In this document: piece after piece, positions 46,028 to 54,280 of the stretch
How positions within the stretch are numbered: the first letter of the stretch is position 1
Layout of the letters: every line of letters begins with the position of its first letter
Source of the DNA: 20CM-2-65-7 sp963830455
GTDB taxonomy: Bacteria > Gemmatimonadota > Gemmatimonadetes > Gemmatimonadales > GWC2-71-9
Assembly: GCA_963830455.1 (NCBI GenBank)
Contig: CAWHMT010000002.1
Span: 620,001-684,000, forward strand
DNA: 64,000 nucleotides
Direction of reading: 5' to 3'
Program-made: the position numbers and the translations under genes
Notes under the pieces: generated by a model
Databases searched by the model: none
What the model saw: only the letters and a program-made list of their open reading frames with translations
Told to the model about the DNA's origin: nothing

Positions 46028-46062
46028 GCGCCGTCCCTCAAACCCCTCCTGGGGGACGGCGC
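46028..46062. terminator. bidirectional hairpin between convergent genes
   Basis: GCGCCGTCCC (46028-46037) and GGGACGGCGC (46053-46062) are exact complements with a 15-base loop, between the Uma2 gene and the convergent beta-barrel gene. Confidence 0.65.
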
Positions 46063-46093
46063 ACCGAAGCGACTGAGCGAGTAGCGTGACCGC

Positions 46094-46624
46094 CTACCGC
46101 AGCATCACGCCCACGGTGATGGGCACGAAGTCCAGCGACGAACTGGTCTGCACGCTCAGGTAACGCGCTTCCAGGAAGGCGTGCAGCGAGCCGACGCCGA
46201 ACAGGATGCCGCCGCCGAGCCCGAAGGCGAATTCGGACGTCGAGGACCCGTCCGACACGTTGTAATATCCGAGGCCACCCAAGACGTACGGCCGCACGCT
46301 GGACGCCCGCTCCCCGATATGATAGAGGAGGTCGGCTGTCCCGCCAGTCAGCTTGGTGCTGCCGGCGCCGCTCTTGTGTGAGGTCTCGCCGTACAGCACG
46401 TCGAACCGCAGGTGGATCGGCGACTGCGCGATCGGGAGCTGGATCAGTCCCAGCAAGTGCCAGCCGGACTTGTCCGACGTCGCGTAGTCGCCGGTGGGCA
46501 GGGTCAGGCCACCCCCCACGCCGAAACTGATGCCTTCCGTCGGTTGGGGATGCTGCGCCTGGAGCGCGGACGTCGCGCACAGCCCCGCTGCCAGAGCCAA
46601 AATGCCAAATCGAATGCGTGTCAT
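46094..46624 (-). CDS. outer-membrane beta-barrel protein
   Basis: The start at 46624 gives a signal peptide ending at about residue 24 (SALQAQ) and a 176-residue small barrel: FGVGGGLTLPTGDYA, RPYVLGGLGYYNVS, FAFGLGGGILFGVG and a terminal strand. It resembles OmpW/OmpA-like porin-fold proteins with eight strands. Function is unknown. Confidence 0.78.
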   Translation of the reverse strand: MTRIRFGILALAAGLCATSALQAQHPQPTEGISFGVGGGLTLPTGDYATSDKSGWHLLGLIQLPIAQSPIHLRFDVLYGETSHKSGAGSTKLTGGTADLLYHIGERASSVRPYVLGGLGYYNVSDGSSTSEFAFGLGGGILFGVGSLHAFLEARYLSVQTSSSLDFVPITVGVMLR

Positions 46625-46746
46625 TGGTGCTCTTTCGTGTCGGTGAAGAAACACGATACCCAGAACCGGTGGAGAAGTCCGTCCCTCAAACGAGGGACTC
46701 GGGGCGACACCCGTTCGAGGGATACCGGCGGGACGGTCCTGGGGTC

Positions 46747-46938
46747 ATGCTTCGCCCTATGTCCTTCGCGCTCTACATCGTCGGATTCCTGATCTTCATC
46801 GCCGGCGTGGCGTGGGCTCTCGTCACCGCTGGGGTGTCCACTGTCTACGTGTTGATCACGTGCGTCATCTTGCTCGGCATCGGGATGATGAAAGCAGTGA
46901 CGCACGGGCGCGCCAAGGACAAGACGGGCCTGACCTGA
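46747..46938 (+). CDS. small two-helix membrane protein
   Basis: From the ATG at 46747 the product is 63 residues with two membrane helices (about 6-26 and 30-50) and a basic tail ending KDKTGLT. A second ATG at 46759 is equally possible. It is not recognised. A G-rich SD-like stretch precedes the first ATG. Confidence 0.5.
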   Translation: MLRPMSFALYIVGFLIFIAGVAWALVTAGVSTVYVLITCVILLGIGMMKAVTHGRAKDKTGLT

Positions 46939-46950
46939 GCACTCGACATC

Positions 46951-47439
46951 GTGGAATTCGTCCATGTGGGCGTGTCCGGCTTCGTTATGAAGGAGGCTAC
47001 CCCCGACGATCTCGTGAACACCATCCGTTCGGTCGCGAACGGCGCGCACGTCTTTCCGCCGCAGATGACGGGCACACTCTTTTCCCAGATTGCGAAGCAT
47101 GCGGCAGCGAAGGGCCCGGCGGAAACGCTCGACCCTGCGCTCATGACGCGGCGCGAACGCGAGGTGATCCACCTTATTGCGCAGGGATTGGCGAACAAGG
47201 AAATTGCCGCGCGGCTCAATGTTGCGACCCACACTGTCAAGAGTCACGTACGCAACATCATGGAAAAGCTCACGCTGCACACGCGGTTGCGGATCGCGGC
47301 GTACGCAGGTCAGAGGCGAGCCTCCGCGTACGTCGATCCCGATGCAGCGGCCCACCAGCGATCCTGCCGAGCGGTTTCACGGAGTCGTGCAGCTCGTGCG
47401 TTAATCGTCTCACCGATGCGGTCATTGATGCGCACGTAA
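46951..47439 (+). pseudogene. response regulator remnant (receiver domain missing)
   Basis: The frame begins abruptly with VHVGVSGFVMKEATPDDLVNT, which is the last helix of a receiver domain. It continues with the linker (VANGAHVFPPQMTGTLFSQI) and a complete LuxR-type HTH (LTRREREVIHLIAQGLANKEIAARL). The phospho-accepting part of the receiver is absent and an in-frame stop lies just upstream. The C-terminus is extended by about 40 residues of low similarity. It is probably a deletion product of a NarL/FixJ regulator, possibly created during island rearrangement. Confidence 0.72.
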
Positions 47440-47442
47440 GTG

Positions 47443-47477
47443 CCAATAAAAACAACGGCCCCGCATCGAGGCCGTTG
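47443..47477 (-). terminator. intrinsic terminator of the BON-domain gene
   Basis: On the minus strand CAACGGCC and GGCCGTTG form an 8-bp stem with a nine-base loop followed by TTTTTATT, 34 bases after the stop. Confidence 0.85.
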
Positions 47478-47510
47478 AATTCAATTGCCGTCTCCCCGTC
47501 TCGAGATCAG

Positions 47511-48176
47511 CTATGCGTAGGTCAACTCGTCCTGAACCTTGCGAACGCCTGAAGTGGCCCACGCCGCTCGCACCGCCTCTTCCCGCTCTGCCCATGAGTG
47601 CACTGTGCCACGGAGCGTGACGCCGCCACCGTCCGCAATATCCACCGTGATTCCCTGTGCATCAGCCTCCGCACTCCGCGTCAGCGCTGCCTTGATGTGT
47701 TGCTTCACGTCGATGGAGCTCGCCACTGAGGGGGAGACCACGATCAGATCTCTGAGTCCTTTGACTCCGGTCAGGTAGCGAAGTGCACCTTCGGCTGCGA
47801 AACGCTGATACGCCCAATCCACTGTCCCTTCGAGCGTGACCCATCCGTCGCGAACCGAGGCCTTGATCTTGGTATGGGGCACCTCAACGTCCCAGCTCAG
47901 CGCGTCGGCCACGGCCTTCGCGAGGTCAGCGTCGCTGCGGGCGTGCGCGTCGGGCAACGAGACGTCCATGTGCTCCACGACAGCGCGGACGCCACTCACA
48001 CGCTCGGCGTCGTGGTAGGCCCCGACCTTCGAGGCATACGTCGGCACCGACCCACTCAGCGTGACAACCCCAGCTTTCGCCGAGACGGCGATTGCCTTCA
48101 TGTCCACCCTCGGATCGAACGCCAATTCATCCCTCACGTCCTGCTCGAGGTCCTTATCGCTTTTCGACTGCCACAT
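47511..48176 (-). CDS. triple BON-domain protein
   Basis: The ATG at 48176 is preceded by GGAAAGGAG. The 221-residue protein contains three BON domains (about 7-75, 78-145, 150-218) with the repeated pattern VTLSGSVPTYASK, VTLEGTVDWAYQ and VTLRGTVHSWAE. It has no signal peptide, so it is cytoplasmic. BON domains bind phospholipid or act in osmotic and stress protection, which fits the nearby Hsp20 gene. Confidence 0.87.
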   Translation of the reverse strand: MWQSKSDKDLEQDVRDELAFDPRVDMKAIAVSAKAGVVTLSGSVPTYASKVGAYHDAERVSGVRAVVEHMDVSLPDAHARSDADLAKAVADALSWDVEVPHTKIKASVRDGWVTLEGTVDWAYQRFAAEGALRYLTGVKGLRDLIVVSPSVASSIDVKQHIKAALTRSAEADAQGITVDIADGGGVTLRGTVHSWAEREEAVRAAWATSGVRKVQDELTYA

Positions 48177-48248
48177 ACGCCAGCTCCTTTCCACCAGGCT
48201 TGCACGCCGAGACTAACACGAATCGGAACACTCGCGTGCTCCTAACAA

Positions 48249-48443
48249 CTATGACTCGGCGGGCATGAAAAGCACCTTAACCAGGGATGAGAGATCTGGC
48301 GTGGTCGGTCTGCTGCCGTGGTGTGCCCGTGTCCCCTTCACCTGATAGTGCCACCACGCTGTGACGATCCCGCAATCCAGCGTCGGATCGGGTGGAGCGA
48401 TGAGACTGTCGGCCGTGGGGACTTGTGTGAGGGGACCTTCCAT
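48249..48443 (-). CDS. small hypothetical protein
   Basis: The 64-residue frame starts with an ATG after GGAGCACACATT; the same SD context GGAGCACACA precedes the cupredoxin gene at 52365. The product is not recognised and its C-terminal half is Arg/His/Pro-rich. It may be a real small protein of the island, but coding potential is weak. Confidence 0.35.
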   Translation of the reverse strand: MEGPLTQVPTADSLIAPPDPTLDCGIVTAWWHYQVKGTRAHHGSRPTTPDLSSLVKVLFMPAES

Positions 48444-48478
48444 AATGTGTGCTCCTTCAGTACGGAGCCACTCCGGGC

Positions 48479-48521
48479 GAGAAGGAGGGGTGCGAGCAAC
48501 CCGCGACCCTCCTCCTTCTCG
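48479..48521 (-). terminator. hairpin after hsp20
   Basis: CGAGAAGGAGG (48479-48489) and CCTCCTTCTCG (48511-48521) are exact complements with a 21-base loop, 12 bases after the hsp20 stop. Confidence 0.65.
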
Positions 48522-48532
48522 AACGACCCCGG

Positions 48533-49012
48533 TCAGGCGTTCAACGCCTTCTGCGGCGTGAGTTCCACCTGGATCAGATGCGGCTTGGCCGTCTCCGCCT
48601 TCGGCAGCGTGATCGTCAGCACGCCGAGGTCGTAGGTCGCCTTGATCTTCTTGGGATCGATCGAGGCCGACAGTCTGAACGACCGCTCGAAGGCGCCATA
48701 GGTCCGCTCATAGCGATGGACCTTCTCGGCCTTCTCTTCCGCCACCTGCTCCTTCATGCCCTTGATCGTCAGCAGGTTGCCCTCGACCGAGATCTTCACA
48801 TCCTCGGGCCTCACTCCGGGTACCTCCGCCACCAAACGGATGACGTCGGGCTCTTCGAAGATGTCCACCAGCGGCAGCCAGGCGGTCGTCGCGGACTCGG
48901 GTACAGGCCACTCGGACGCGCGTAACAGCTCACCGTTGAAGGTCCTGCCCATGCGGTGTTCCAGCTGATGCATCAGATCCAGCATCGGGTCCCTCGTCAT
49001 CATACCGACCAT
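48533..49012 (-). CDS. hsp20: Hsp20/alpha-crystallin family small heat-shock protein
   Basis: The ATG at 49012, after GAGGA, gives 159 residues. The alpha-crystallin domain (about 50-145) starts with LPLVDIFEEPDVIRLVAEVPGV and ends with the signature GVLTITLPKAE. It holds unfolding proteins in large oligomers under heat or other stress. The promoter upstream is AT-rich with good -35 and -10 boxes, unlike most of the window. Confidence 0.93.
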   Translation of the reverse strand: MVGMMTRDPMLDLMHQLEHRMGRTFNGELLRASEWPVPESATTAWLPLVDIFEEPDVIRLVAEVPGVRPEDVKISVEGNLLTIKGMKEQVAEEKAEKVHRYERTYGAFERSFRLSASIDPKKIKATYDLGVLTITLPKAETAKPHLIQVELTPQKALNA

Positions 49013-49073
49013 ATGGTCCTCTTTTGCTCTTGTGAGACAATTGCAACGAACTGATGTGCGTTCTAACCCTTGC

Positions 49074-49103
49074 AAGATACGGTAGTTGTACTAAGTTTGT
49101 CAA
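49074..49103 (-). promoter_or_regulatory. promoter of hsp20
   Basis: On the minus strand TTGACA (49103-49098) is followed after 18 bases by TATCTT (49079-49074), 62 bases before the hsp20 ATG. No CIRCE element was found. Confidence 0.6.
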
Positions 49104-49238
49104 GTGTATTGGTCGTTTGGATGGTGCACTTTACAAATGACAGTTAAGCGGTGCCCTTTGGCGGGTGGGTCCGAGTACCTTGCAGACGCGCGGTGACGAC
49201 GCTGCCTGAAAGCCGCCGCCCAACAATCGGAGGGGACA

Positions 49239-49409
49239 TTGACTCCTGCACAACTGAAGCGTGAGTTACGGCGGATCGCTTGGGGACACGCGCGACTTGC
49301 CCACAAGCTTGGCGTGTGGCCAGCTGAAGTCCGGGAGTGGCTCGCGGGCAAGGAACCCGTGCCGGAGGTAGTCGCTACAGACATACGCAATCTGCCGTCT
49401 GCGAGGTAA
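49239..49409 (+). CDS. small HTH-type protein (56 aa, TTG start)
   Basis: A TTG at 49239 with SD GGAGG seven bases before opens a 56-residue frame, TPAQLKRELRRIAWGHARLA followed by HKLGVWPAEVREWLAGKEPV, and stops at 49409. The second half looks like the recognition helix of a XRE-type HTH. It is most likely a small DNA-binding protein. It was found by reading the sequence, as it is too short for the usual length filter. Confidence 0.6.
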   Translation: MTPAQLKRELRRIAWGHARLAHKLGVWPAEVREWLAGKEPVPEVVATDIRNLPSAR

Positions 49410-49420
49410 TCGAGGCTTCC

Positions 49421-50068
49421 TTACCCGATCAACCCATGCTCGGAGGCGTAGCGAACGAGCTCGGCATTGGTCGCGACCGCCATCTTCTCGAGAATCCGCG
49501 TCCGGTAGGTACTGACGGTCTTCGCCGAAATGGCCAGTTCACTCGCGATCTGCGAAACGGTGAGGCCGCTGCCCAGCCGGCGCATGACTTCGAACTCGCG
49601 ATCGGACAACAGCTCATGCGGGGCGCGCTGTGCGCCGCCATCGAGATGCTCGGCCAGGTGCTCCGCCAGCGTTGGGCTGACGTACTTCCCGCCCCGATAC
49701 ACGCGCCGGATGGCTTCCAGCAGCTGATCGGGCGAGTGGTCCTTGGTGAGATAGCCCGAGGCACCGGCCCGCAACGCCCGCACGGCCCACTGATCCTCGG
49801 GGTGCACGCTCAAGACCAGGACGCGGACGGTCGGGTATTTCGCGCGCAGTTCGCGCAGCGTCTCGAGAAAGAGACCGCCCGGCATCGACACATCGAGCAG
49901 CACGACATCGGTCGCCGTTCGTTCGAGCCCACTCCGCAGAGATGGCGCGTCGCCCGCCTCGCCCGCGATGGCCATCCCCGGGTCGGCTTCCACGATGCGC
50001 CGCAGTCCCTGCCGAACAATCGGATGATCATCCGCGATGAAGATGCGAATCGCCATCGAACGGCTCAT
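49421..50068 (-). CDS. NarL/FixJ family response regulator
   Basis: The 215-residue protein has a receiver domain (about 8-122) with DD at 13-14, the phosphorylation site Asp59 (VVLLDVSMPGG), Ser/Thr and Lys (LTKDHSPDQ), and a LuxR-type HTH (about 150-210, LSDREFEVMRRLGSGLTVSQIA). It is controlled by the adjacent kinase, whose stop overlaps its start (ATGA). The target genes are unknown; the stress genes next to it are plausible. Confidence 0.9.
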   Translation of the reverse strand: MSRSMAIRIFIADDHPIVRQGLRRIVEADPGMAIAGEAGDAPSLRSGLERTATDVVLLDVSMPGGLFLETLRELRAKYPTVRVLVLSVHPEDQWAVRALRAGASGYLTKDHSPDQLLEAIRRVYRGGKYVSPTLAEHLAEHLDGGAQRAPHELLSDREFEVMRRLGSGLTVSQIASELAISAKTVSTYRTRILEKMAVATNAELVRYASEHGLIG

Positions 50069-51219
50069 GCCCCCCCCGCGTCGCTCTTGAGGGGAATCGT
50101 GACCACAATGGACGTGCCCTCTCCCGGCTTGCCCTGAACCATCAAGACGCCGCCGCAGGCCAAGGCCCGTTCCCGCATTCCCACGAGGCCCAGCGACCGA
50201 AGTCCGCTCAGCGTATCGGGCGCGAACCCCACGCCATTGTCCGACACGCCGAGGATGAGCGCTCCCCCGGCACGACGTACCGCCACCTCCACGCGCGTGG
50301 CCTTGGAATGGCGGGTCACGTTGGTCAGCGCCTCCTGAATGATCCGGAAGGCATGACTCGCCAGATCGTCCGGGAGCCGCGGAAATTCCTGCGCGTGGAG
50401 CGTGATCGCGATTCCGGTCCGTTGGGTCGTTTCCTGGACGAGATTTTCGATCGCGGCCTCGAGGCCCAACTGGTCGAGCACGCTGGGACGCAGCTCGCTG
50501 GCGATTCTGCGCACGATCTGCATCGTGTCGTCGATGCGTGCCGTGATGGACTGATCGACGGCGCGGAACTCCCCGGAAGTGCTGGTGGTCCTTTCGGACT
50601 GCTTACCGAGCCACGCCAGGTCGAGCTTGAGCGCGGTGAGCGCCTGGCCCAGCTCGTCGTGGATCTCGCGCGCGATCCGGGTCCGTTCTTCCTCGCGGAT
50701 CGCCTGCAGCCGGATCGCGAGCGCGCGTAACTCCGCGCGCGACTGCTCCAATTCCTCCGCGGCGCGGATGCGGTCGGTGACGTCCCGTTGAATCCCAAAA
50801 TGCCCCATGATCCGGCCGGCGGCGTCGTAGAAACACATGTAGTCACCTTCGACCCACATCGTCGAGCCGTCGAGCCGCCGCTCATTAGTGATGCTGTGGG
50901 TGTGACCCTTGTCGAACAGCGCCCGCCAGCCCCGGCGGCCGGCCGCCACGTCGTGCTGGAAGAAGTCGCCGGGGGTCAGGCCGATGAGCTCCTCCGGCGT
51001 AGCCCGGAATTGCTTCGCCATCGCCGGATTGACCTTGGTCATGCGCTGGTGGGAAAAGACGTAGTCCAGCACCGCCTCCTGATCGACCTGCGCGGGGGGC
51101 CCCCACTCGATCGGCTGATCGAGCATCATGAAAAAAAAGCCGTCCTGGGACTGTTCGAAGAAGGCCTCCAGGAGGGCCGGCGTATTGAACTGCGAAGGAT
51201 CGGACACGGCTGCGGGCAT
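50065..51219 (-). CDS. PAS-containing sensor histidine kinase (NarX/LiaS type)
   Basis: The 384-residue protein has no membrane segment. A PAS domain (about 12-150) with GDFFQHDVAAG and the PAC-like FYDAAGRIMGHFGIQRDVTDR is followed by HisKA_3 with phospho-His187 in REIHDELGQALTALKLDL and a HATPase domain with DNGVGFA and GLVGMRERA. It senses a cytoplasmic signal and phosphorylates the coupled response regulator. Confidence 0.9.
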   Translation of the reverse strand: MPAAVSDPSQFNTPALLEAFFEQSQDGFFFMMLDQPIEWGPPAQVDQEAVLDYVFSHQRMTKVNPAMAKQFRATPEELIGLTPGDFFQHDVAAGRRGWRALFDKGHTHSITNERRLDGSTMWVEGDYMCFYDAAGRIMGHFGIQRDVTDRIRAAEELEQSRAELRALAIRLQAIREEERTRIAREIHDELGQALTALKLDLAWLGKQSERTTSTSGEFRAVDQSITARIDDTMQIVRRIASELRPSVLDQLGLEAAIENLVQETTQRTGIAITLHAQEFPRLPDDLASHAFRIIQEALTNVTRHSKATRVEVAVRRAGGALILGVSDNGVGFAPDTLSGLRSLGLVGMRERALACGGVLMVQGKPGEGTSIVVTIPLKSDAGGA

Positions 51220-51282
51220 CGAGTCTCCTGACCATGCAGCTGGGGGCCCCGGACATGCCGGAGCCCCAGAGCAATGTGAAAT

Positions 51283-52365
51283 CTACCGCACCACGATCCG
51301 CCCGCTCATGGCGGCGCCGTGCACCGAGCAGTCGTAGTCATAGGTGCCGGGATGGACAAACGTCACCGCATAGGTACTGCCCGCCGCACTCATCACCACG
51401 CTGTTGCGGAAGACCGCCGGGGAAATGCCCGTGGACCGGATGCTGTGCGAACCCGCCGCGCTCCAGGTCCAGGTGACCGTGCCACCCGCGTCGATCGTGT
51501 CCACGGCGGCATTCTGACTCCCGTTCGCGACGCTACGGAAGAAGTCGTTCCCCACGTTGACCTGAGCGGTGGACGGCTGACGCGGCTCGCCGTAGACAAA
51601 ATCGTCCATGACCACGAGGTCTTGCGTGCCGCCCGCCGTCACGTCGACGGCGGTCGCGCTCAACGGTGCGTCGCCGCTGGTGATCACCACCCGGGCGACG
51701 ATCGGTGCCTCAAACACGGCGCCGGTGAACGAGAGCAGATGCACGCCATCATGGTTGGGCGCCCTCAGCAGCGCGATCCGAACGTCATGCGCGTCAAAGA
51801 ACTCGATGGTGGTGGATCCCACGCGATCGACGTCGGCGAACACGGCACCGAAACCGGTGACCAGAGCGGCGGTCGTGGTGCCGGCCAGCTGGAAGCGGAC
51901 TTCGACTTTGTTCGAGCCCACGGGCATAAACAGCTTCTTGGGCGAGAACGTGCTGAACTGCGCCGCGAAGTCGGGGTTGATCGAGGCGAACGCCGTGCTG
52001 TCCACTCGTAACCCCGTCCCTGGGGTAGCGTAGATGGCGCCTCGTTTCGAATTGACGTTGAAGAAGGTTGCCGGGAACGTGTCCACGTCGGTCAGTGCGG
52101 CAGGGACGCCGTCCCAGTTGATCTCGCGCCGGCCGTTGTCGGCGGGCGGCGTGTTGGGGGCGTTCAACACCCCGCCGAGCGCGGTCCGGAATTCGGCCAG
52201 CTTGTCGGCGATCGAGATGCTGTCGCCCAGCGTCTCGAAGGTGACGAACGCGGGTGGGGGGGGCGGGGGTGGGGGCGGGGGCGGAACGTTCGTGGGCGAT
52301 TTGTAATCGCTGCACCCCACTACGACCGCGAGGGCCAGGAAGTGGGCATAGACTGTCGGTTTCAT
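51283..52365 (-). CDS. cupredoxin-domain lipoprotein
   Basis: The ATG at 52365 follows GGAGCACACA. The 360-residue protein has a lipobox (VVVGC) at about residue 18, a run of 11 prolines (about 28-38), a beta-rich domain of unknown type (about 40-260) and a C-terminal plastocyanin/azurin-like domain (about 265-360). The copper ligands are visible: His in AGSHSI and Cys, His, Met in YDCSVHGAAM. It may carry electrons or copper at the cell surface. It is the last gene before the second copy of the attachment-like repeat. Confidence 0.8.
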   Translation of the reverse strand: MKPTVYAHFLALAVVVGCSDYKSPTNVPPPPPPPPPPPAFVTFETLGDSISIADKLAEFRTALGGVLNAPNTPPADNGRREINWDGVPAALTDVDTFPATFFNVNSKRGAIYATPGTGLRVDSTAFASINPDFAAQFSTFSPKKLFMPVGSNKVEVRFQLAGTTTAALVTGFGAVFADVDRVGSTTIEFFDAHDVRIALLRAPNHDGVHLLSFTGAVFEAPIVARVVITSGDAPLSATAVDVTAGGTQDLVVMDDFVYGEPRQPSTAQVNVGNDFFRSVANGSQNAAVDTIDAGGTVTWTWSAAGSHSIRSTGISPAVFRNSVVMSAAGSTYAVTFVHPGTYDYDCSVHGAAMSGRIVVR

Positions 52366-52529
52366 TGTGTGCTCCATCGTGAAAGGGATCTATCGCTGTC
52401 GTAGGGCAGGGTAGCGACCGTCCCTCGATGGAGGCATCAGCGTTGGCGCCGTTGGCGGCGGGAAGACAGCGGAACACGTCTATCAGACGGCGGACTACAA
52501 CGGGCGAGGATTCTGCTGCTTCGCTTAGA

Positions 52530-52547
52530 TTCAAATCCCGCCGTCCC
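52530..52547. repeat. second copy of tRNA-Pro 3' end (putative attachment site)
   Basis: TTCAAATCCCGCCGTCCC is identical to 41461-41478 in the tRNA, and the next bases (T/G)ACT also match at three of four positions. There is no tRNA body around it, so it is a remnant copy. Confidence 0.7.
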
Positions 52548-52570
52548 TACTTTGGTTGGAGAACGCGATC

Positions 52571-53494
52571 ATGATAGACGCTCGACGTTGTCTTACGGGG
52601 CTTGCCGCGGTCGTGGCGCTGCTCGGGCCGGCCGCCGCGCAGACACCGCCCGCCCGCACGCAGGTCGTCTTCCTCGGCACCGGCACGCCGCGTCCCGATC
52701 CCGAGCGCTCCGGTCCCGCTACGGTGATCGTGGTCAACGGCTCGCCCTACCTCGTCGATTTCGGTGCCGGGATCGTGCGCCGCGCTGCTGCCGCCTACGA
52801 GAAAGGCATCACGGCGCTTGCGGTCGCGAAGCTCGACATCGCGTTCGTGACGCACCTGCACTCGGATCACACCGTCGGCTACCCGGATCTGGTCTTTATG
52901 ACCTGGATCCAGGGACGCGAGAAGCCGATGCGTGTGTATGGCCCGCCGGGGATCGAAGCGATGACCGCGCACATGCTCATGGCATGGCAGGCCGACATCG
53001 ACATCCGTACGAAAGGCTTCGAGCACCGCAATCCCGCCGGTGCCCGGGTGGAGGCGCATGACATCCAGGCCGGCGTCGTCTATCAGGACTCGAACGTGAC
53101 CGTCACCGCGTTTCCCATGCTGCACGGCGATGTCCCCGCGTTCGGCTATCGCTTCCAGTCGGCCGACCGGACGATCGTGATTTCCGGCGACGGGAGTCCC
53201 AGTCCGGCGCTGATCGAGAGCTGCCGCCGGTGCGACGTGCTGATTCACGAAGCGATGAGCCTGGACTACACACCGGCAAGCGTACCGAATTGGCCCGAGT
53301 ACCGCGCCCGCCATCACACGACCACGGCCCAACTGGCGGACATCGCGCGTCAGTCCCAGCCCGGGCTGCTCGTTCTGTACCATCGCGGCGTGAAGCGCGC
53401 CGGTGGCGACATTTCGGATGAGCAGTATCTCGCCGAAATCCGTCGGACCTATGCCGGCAAAGTCGTGATCGCGCACGATCTCGACGTGTATTGA
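52571..53494 (+). CDS. secreted MBL-fold metallo-hydrolase
   Basis: The ATG at 52571 follows TTGGAG. The 307-residue protein has a signal peptide ending GPAAAQ (about residue 24), and the metallo-beta-lactamase fold with the zinc motif THLHSDHTVGYPD, GDGSPSPALIE and the final His in AHDLDVY. It resembles ribonuclease Z/arylsulfatase-like hydrolases. The signal peptide shows it works outside the cytoplasm. It begins 23 bases after the attachment-like repeat. Confidence 0.85.
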   Translation: MIDARRCLTGLAAVVALLGPAAAQTPPARTQVVFLGTGTPRPDPERSGPATVIVVNGSPYLVDFGAGIVRRAAAAYEKGITALAVAKLDIAFVTHLHSDHTVGYPDLVFMTWIQGREKPMRVYGPPGIEAMTAHMLMAWQADIDIRTKGFEHRNPAGARVEAHDIQAGVVYQDSNVTVTAFPMLHGDVPAFGYRFQSADRTIVISGDGSPSPALIESCRRCDVLIHEAMSLDYTPASVPNWPEYRARHHTTTAQLADIARQSQPGLLVLYHRGVKRAGGDISDEQYLAEIRRTYAGKVVIAHDLDVY

Positions 53495-53657
53495 GCCGCG
53501 GAGTCCCTCCCCACGTGGACGGTCGATATGAGCTTCGGCCCGATTTGCGCGCTAAGATGCCGATTCGTTGCAGACAATCACGAGTAGGCATTCTATGAAC
53601 ACAACTCTAACGCAGATGTTGGCGCCGGCAGCCTCAGGGGGTGTTAGATCTGGAACT

Positions 53658-54209
53658 ATGTTCGACGCGGTCTTGCGCACGCTTCCCCTGTTCGCCGCCA
53701 CGCTGCTCGCGGCGTGCGGCGGTGGCCACAGCGATCCCGATGCGGCCGCATCGCTCGCGCCCGCTGCCGGCGATTCGCTGACCCCGGCCGTGGCTCGGGC
53801 GTTGGGGCGAGCGCGCACGGCGACGGCCCGCTTCGAGAACCTCGACTCCGCCGTCGCCGCAGGCTATCAGCGACACGCGGACGGATGTCTTGCCAACGAG
53901 CCGCTCGGCACTATGGGCTTCCACCACGCGAACGGTGCTCTCTACGACGACCGGCTCGACGTGGAGCGGCCGGAAATCCTTGTCTACGAGCGCTTGCCGG
54001 ACGGCCGCTATCGACTGAACGGTGTGGAGTACATCGTGCCCTATTCCGCCCGCCCCCGCGACGCGACGCCGCCCCGGATCATGGAGCGACCACTCAAGCG
54101 CGCCGACCGTCTGCAAATCTGGTACTTGCACGTGTGGATCTGGCAGGAGAACCCGTCGGGCATGTTCGCCGACTGGAATCCCACCGTGCACTGTCCGCGG
54201 GGATCGTGA
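53658..54209 (+). CDS. lipoprotein of unknown function
   Basis: The ATG at 53658 gives a lipoprotein with lipobox LLAAC at about residue 17; a longer frame from 53568 adds only low-similarity sequence. The 183-residue protein contains GCLANEPLGTMGFHHANGALYDD and NGVEYIVPYSAR, a pattern seen in many uncharacterised environmental proteins. Two Cys and two adjacent His could bind metal, but this is a guess. Confidence 0.62.
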   Translation: MFDAVLRTLPLFAATLLAACGGGHSDPDAAASLAPAAGDSLTPAVARALGRARTATARFENLDSAVAAGYQRHADGCLANEPLGTMGFHHANGALYDDRLDVERPEILVYERLPDGRYRLNGVEYIVPYSARPRDATPPRIMERPLKRADRLQIWYLHVWIWQENPSGMFADWNPTVHCPRGS

Positions 54210-54280
54210 CGGGTCAGCGCTGCAGCTAGCCGACGGTGGGCCGTGGTTGCGGGCGGCGCCGCCGGGCGGCAGGTTTGGAG

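Noticed and set aside
49013..49140. CIRCE or HspR-binding element before hsp20
   Set aside because: No TTAGCACTC-N9-GAGTGCTAA or CTTGAGT-N7-ACTCAAG sequence is present.
41461..52547. Interpretation of the repeat-bracketed region as a prophage
   Set aside because: No capsid, terminase, portal, tail or integrase genes are visible; only an island-like footprint can be supported.
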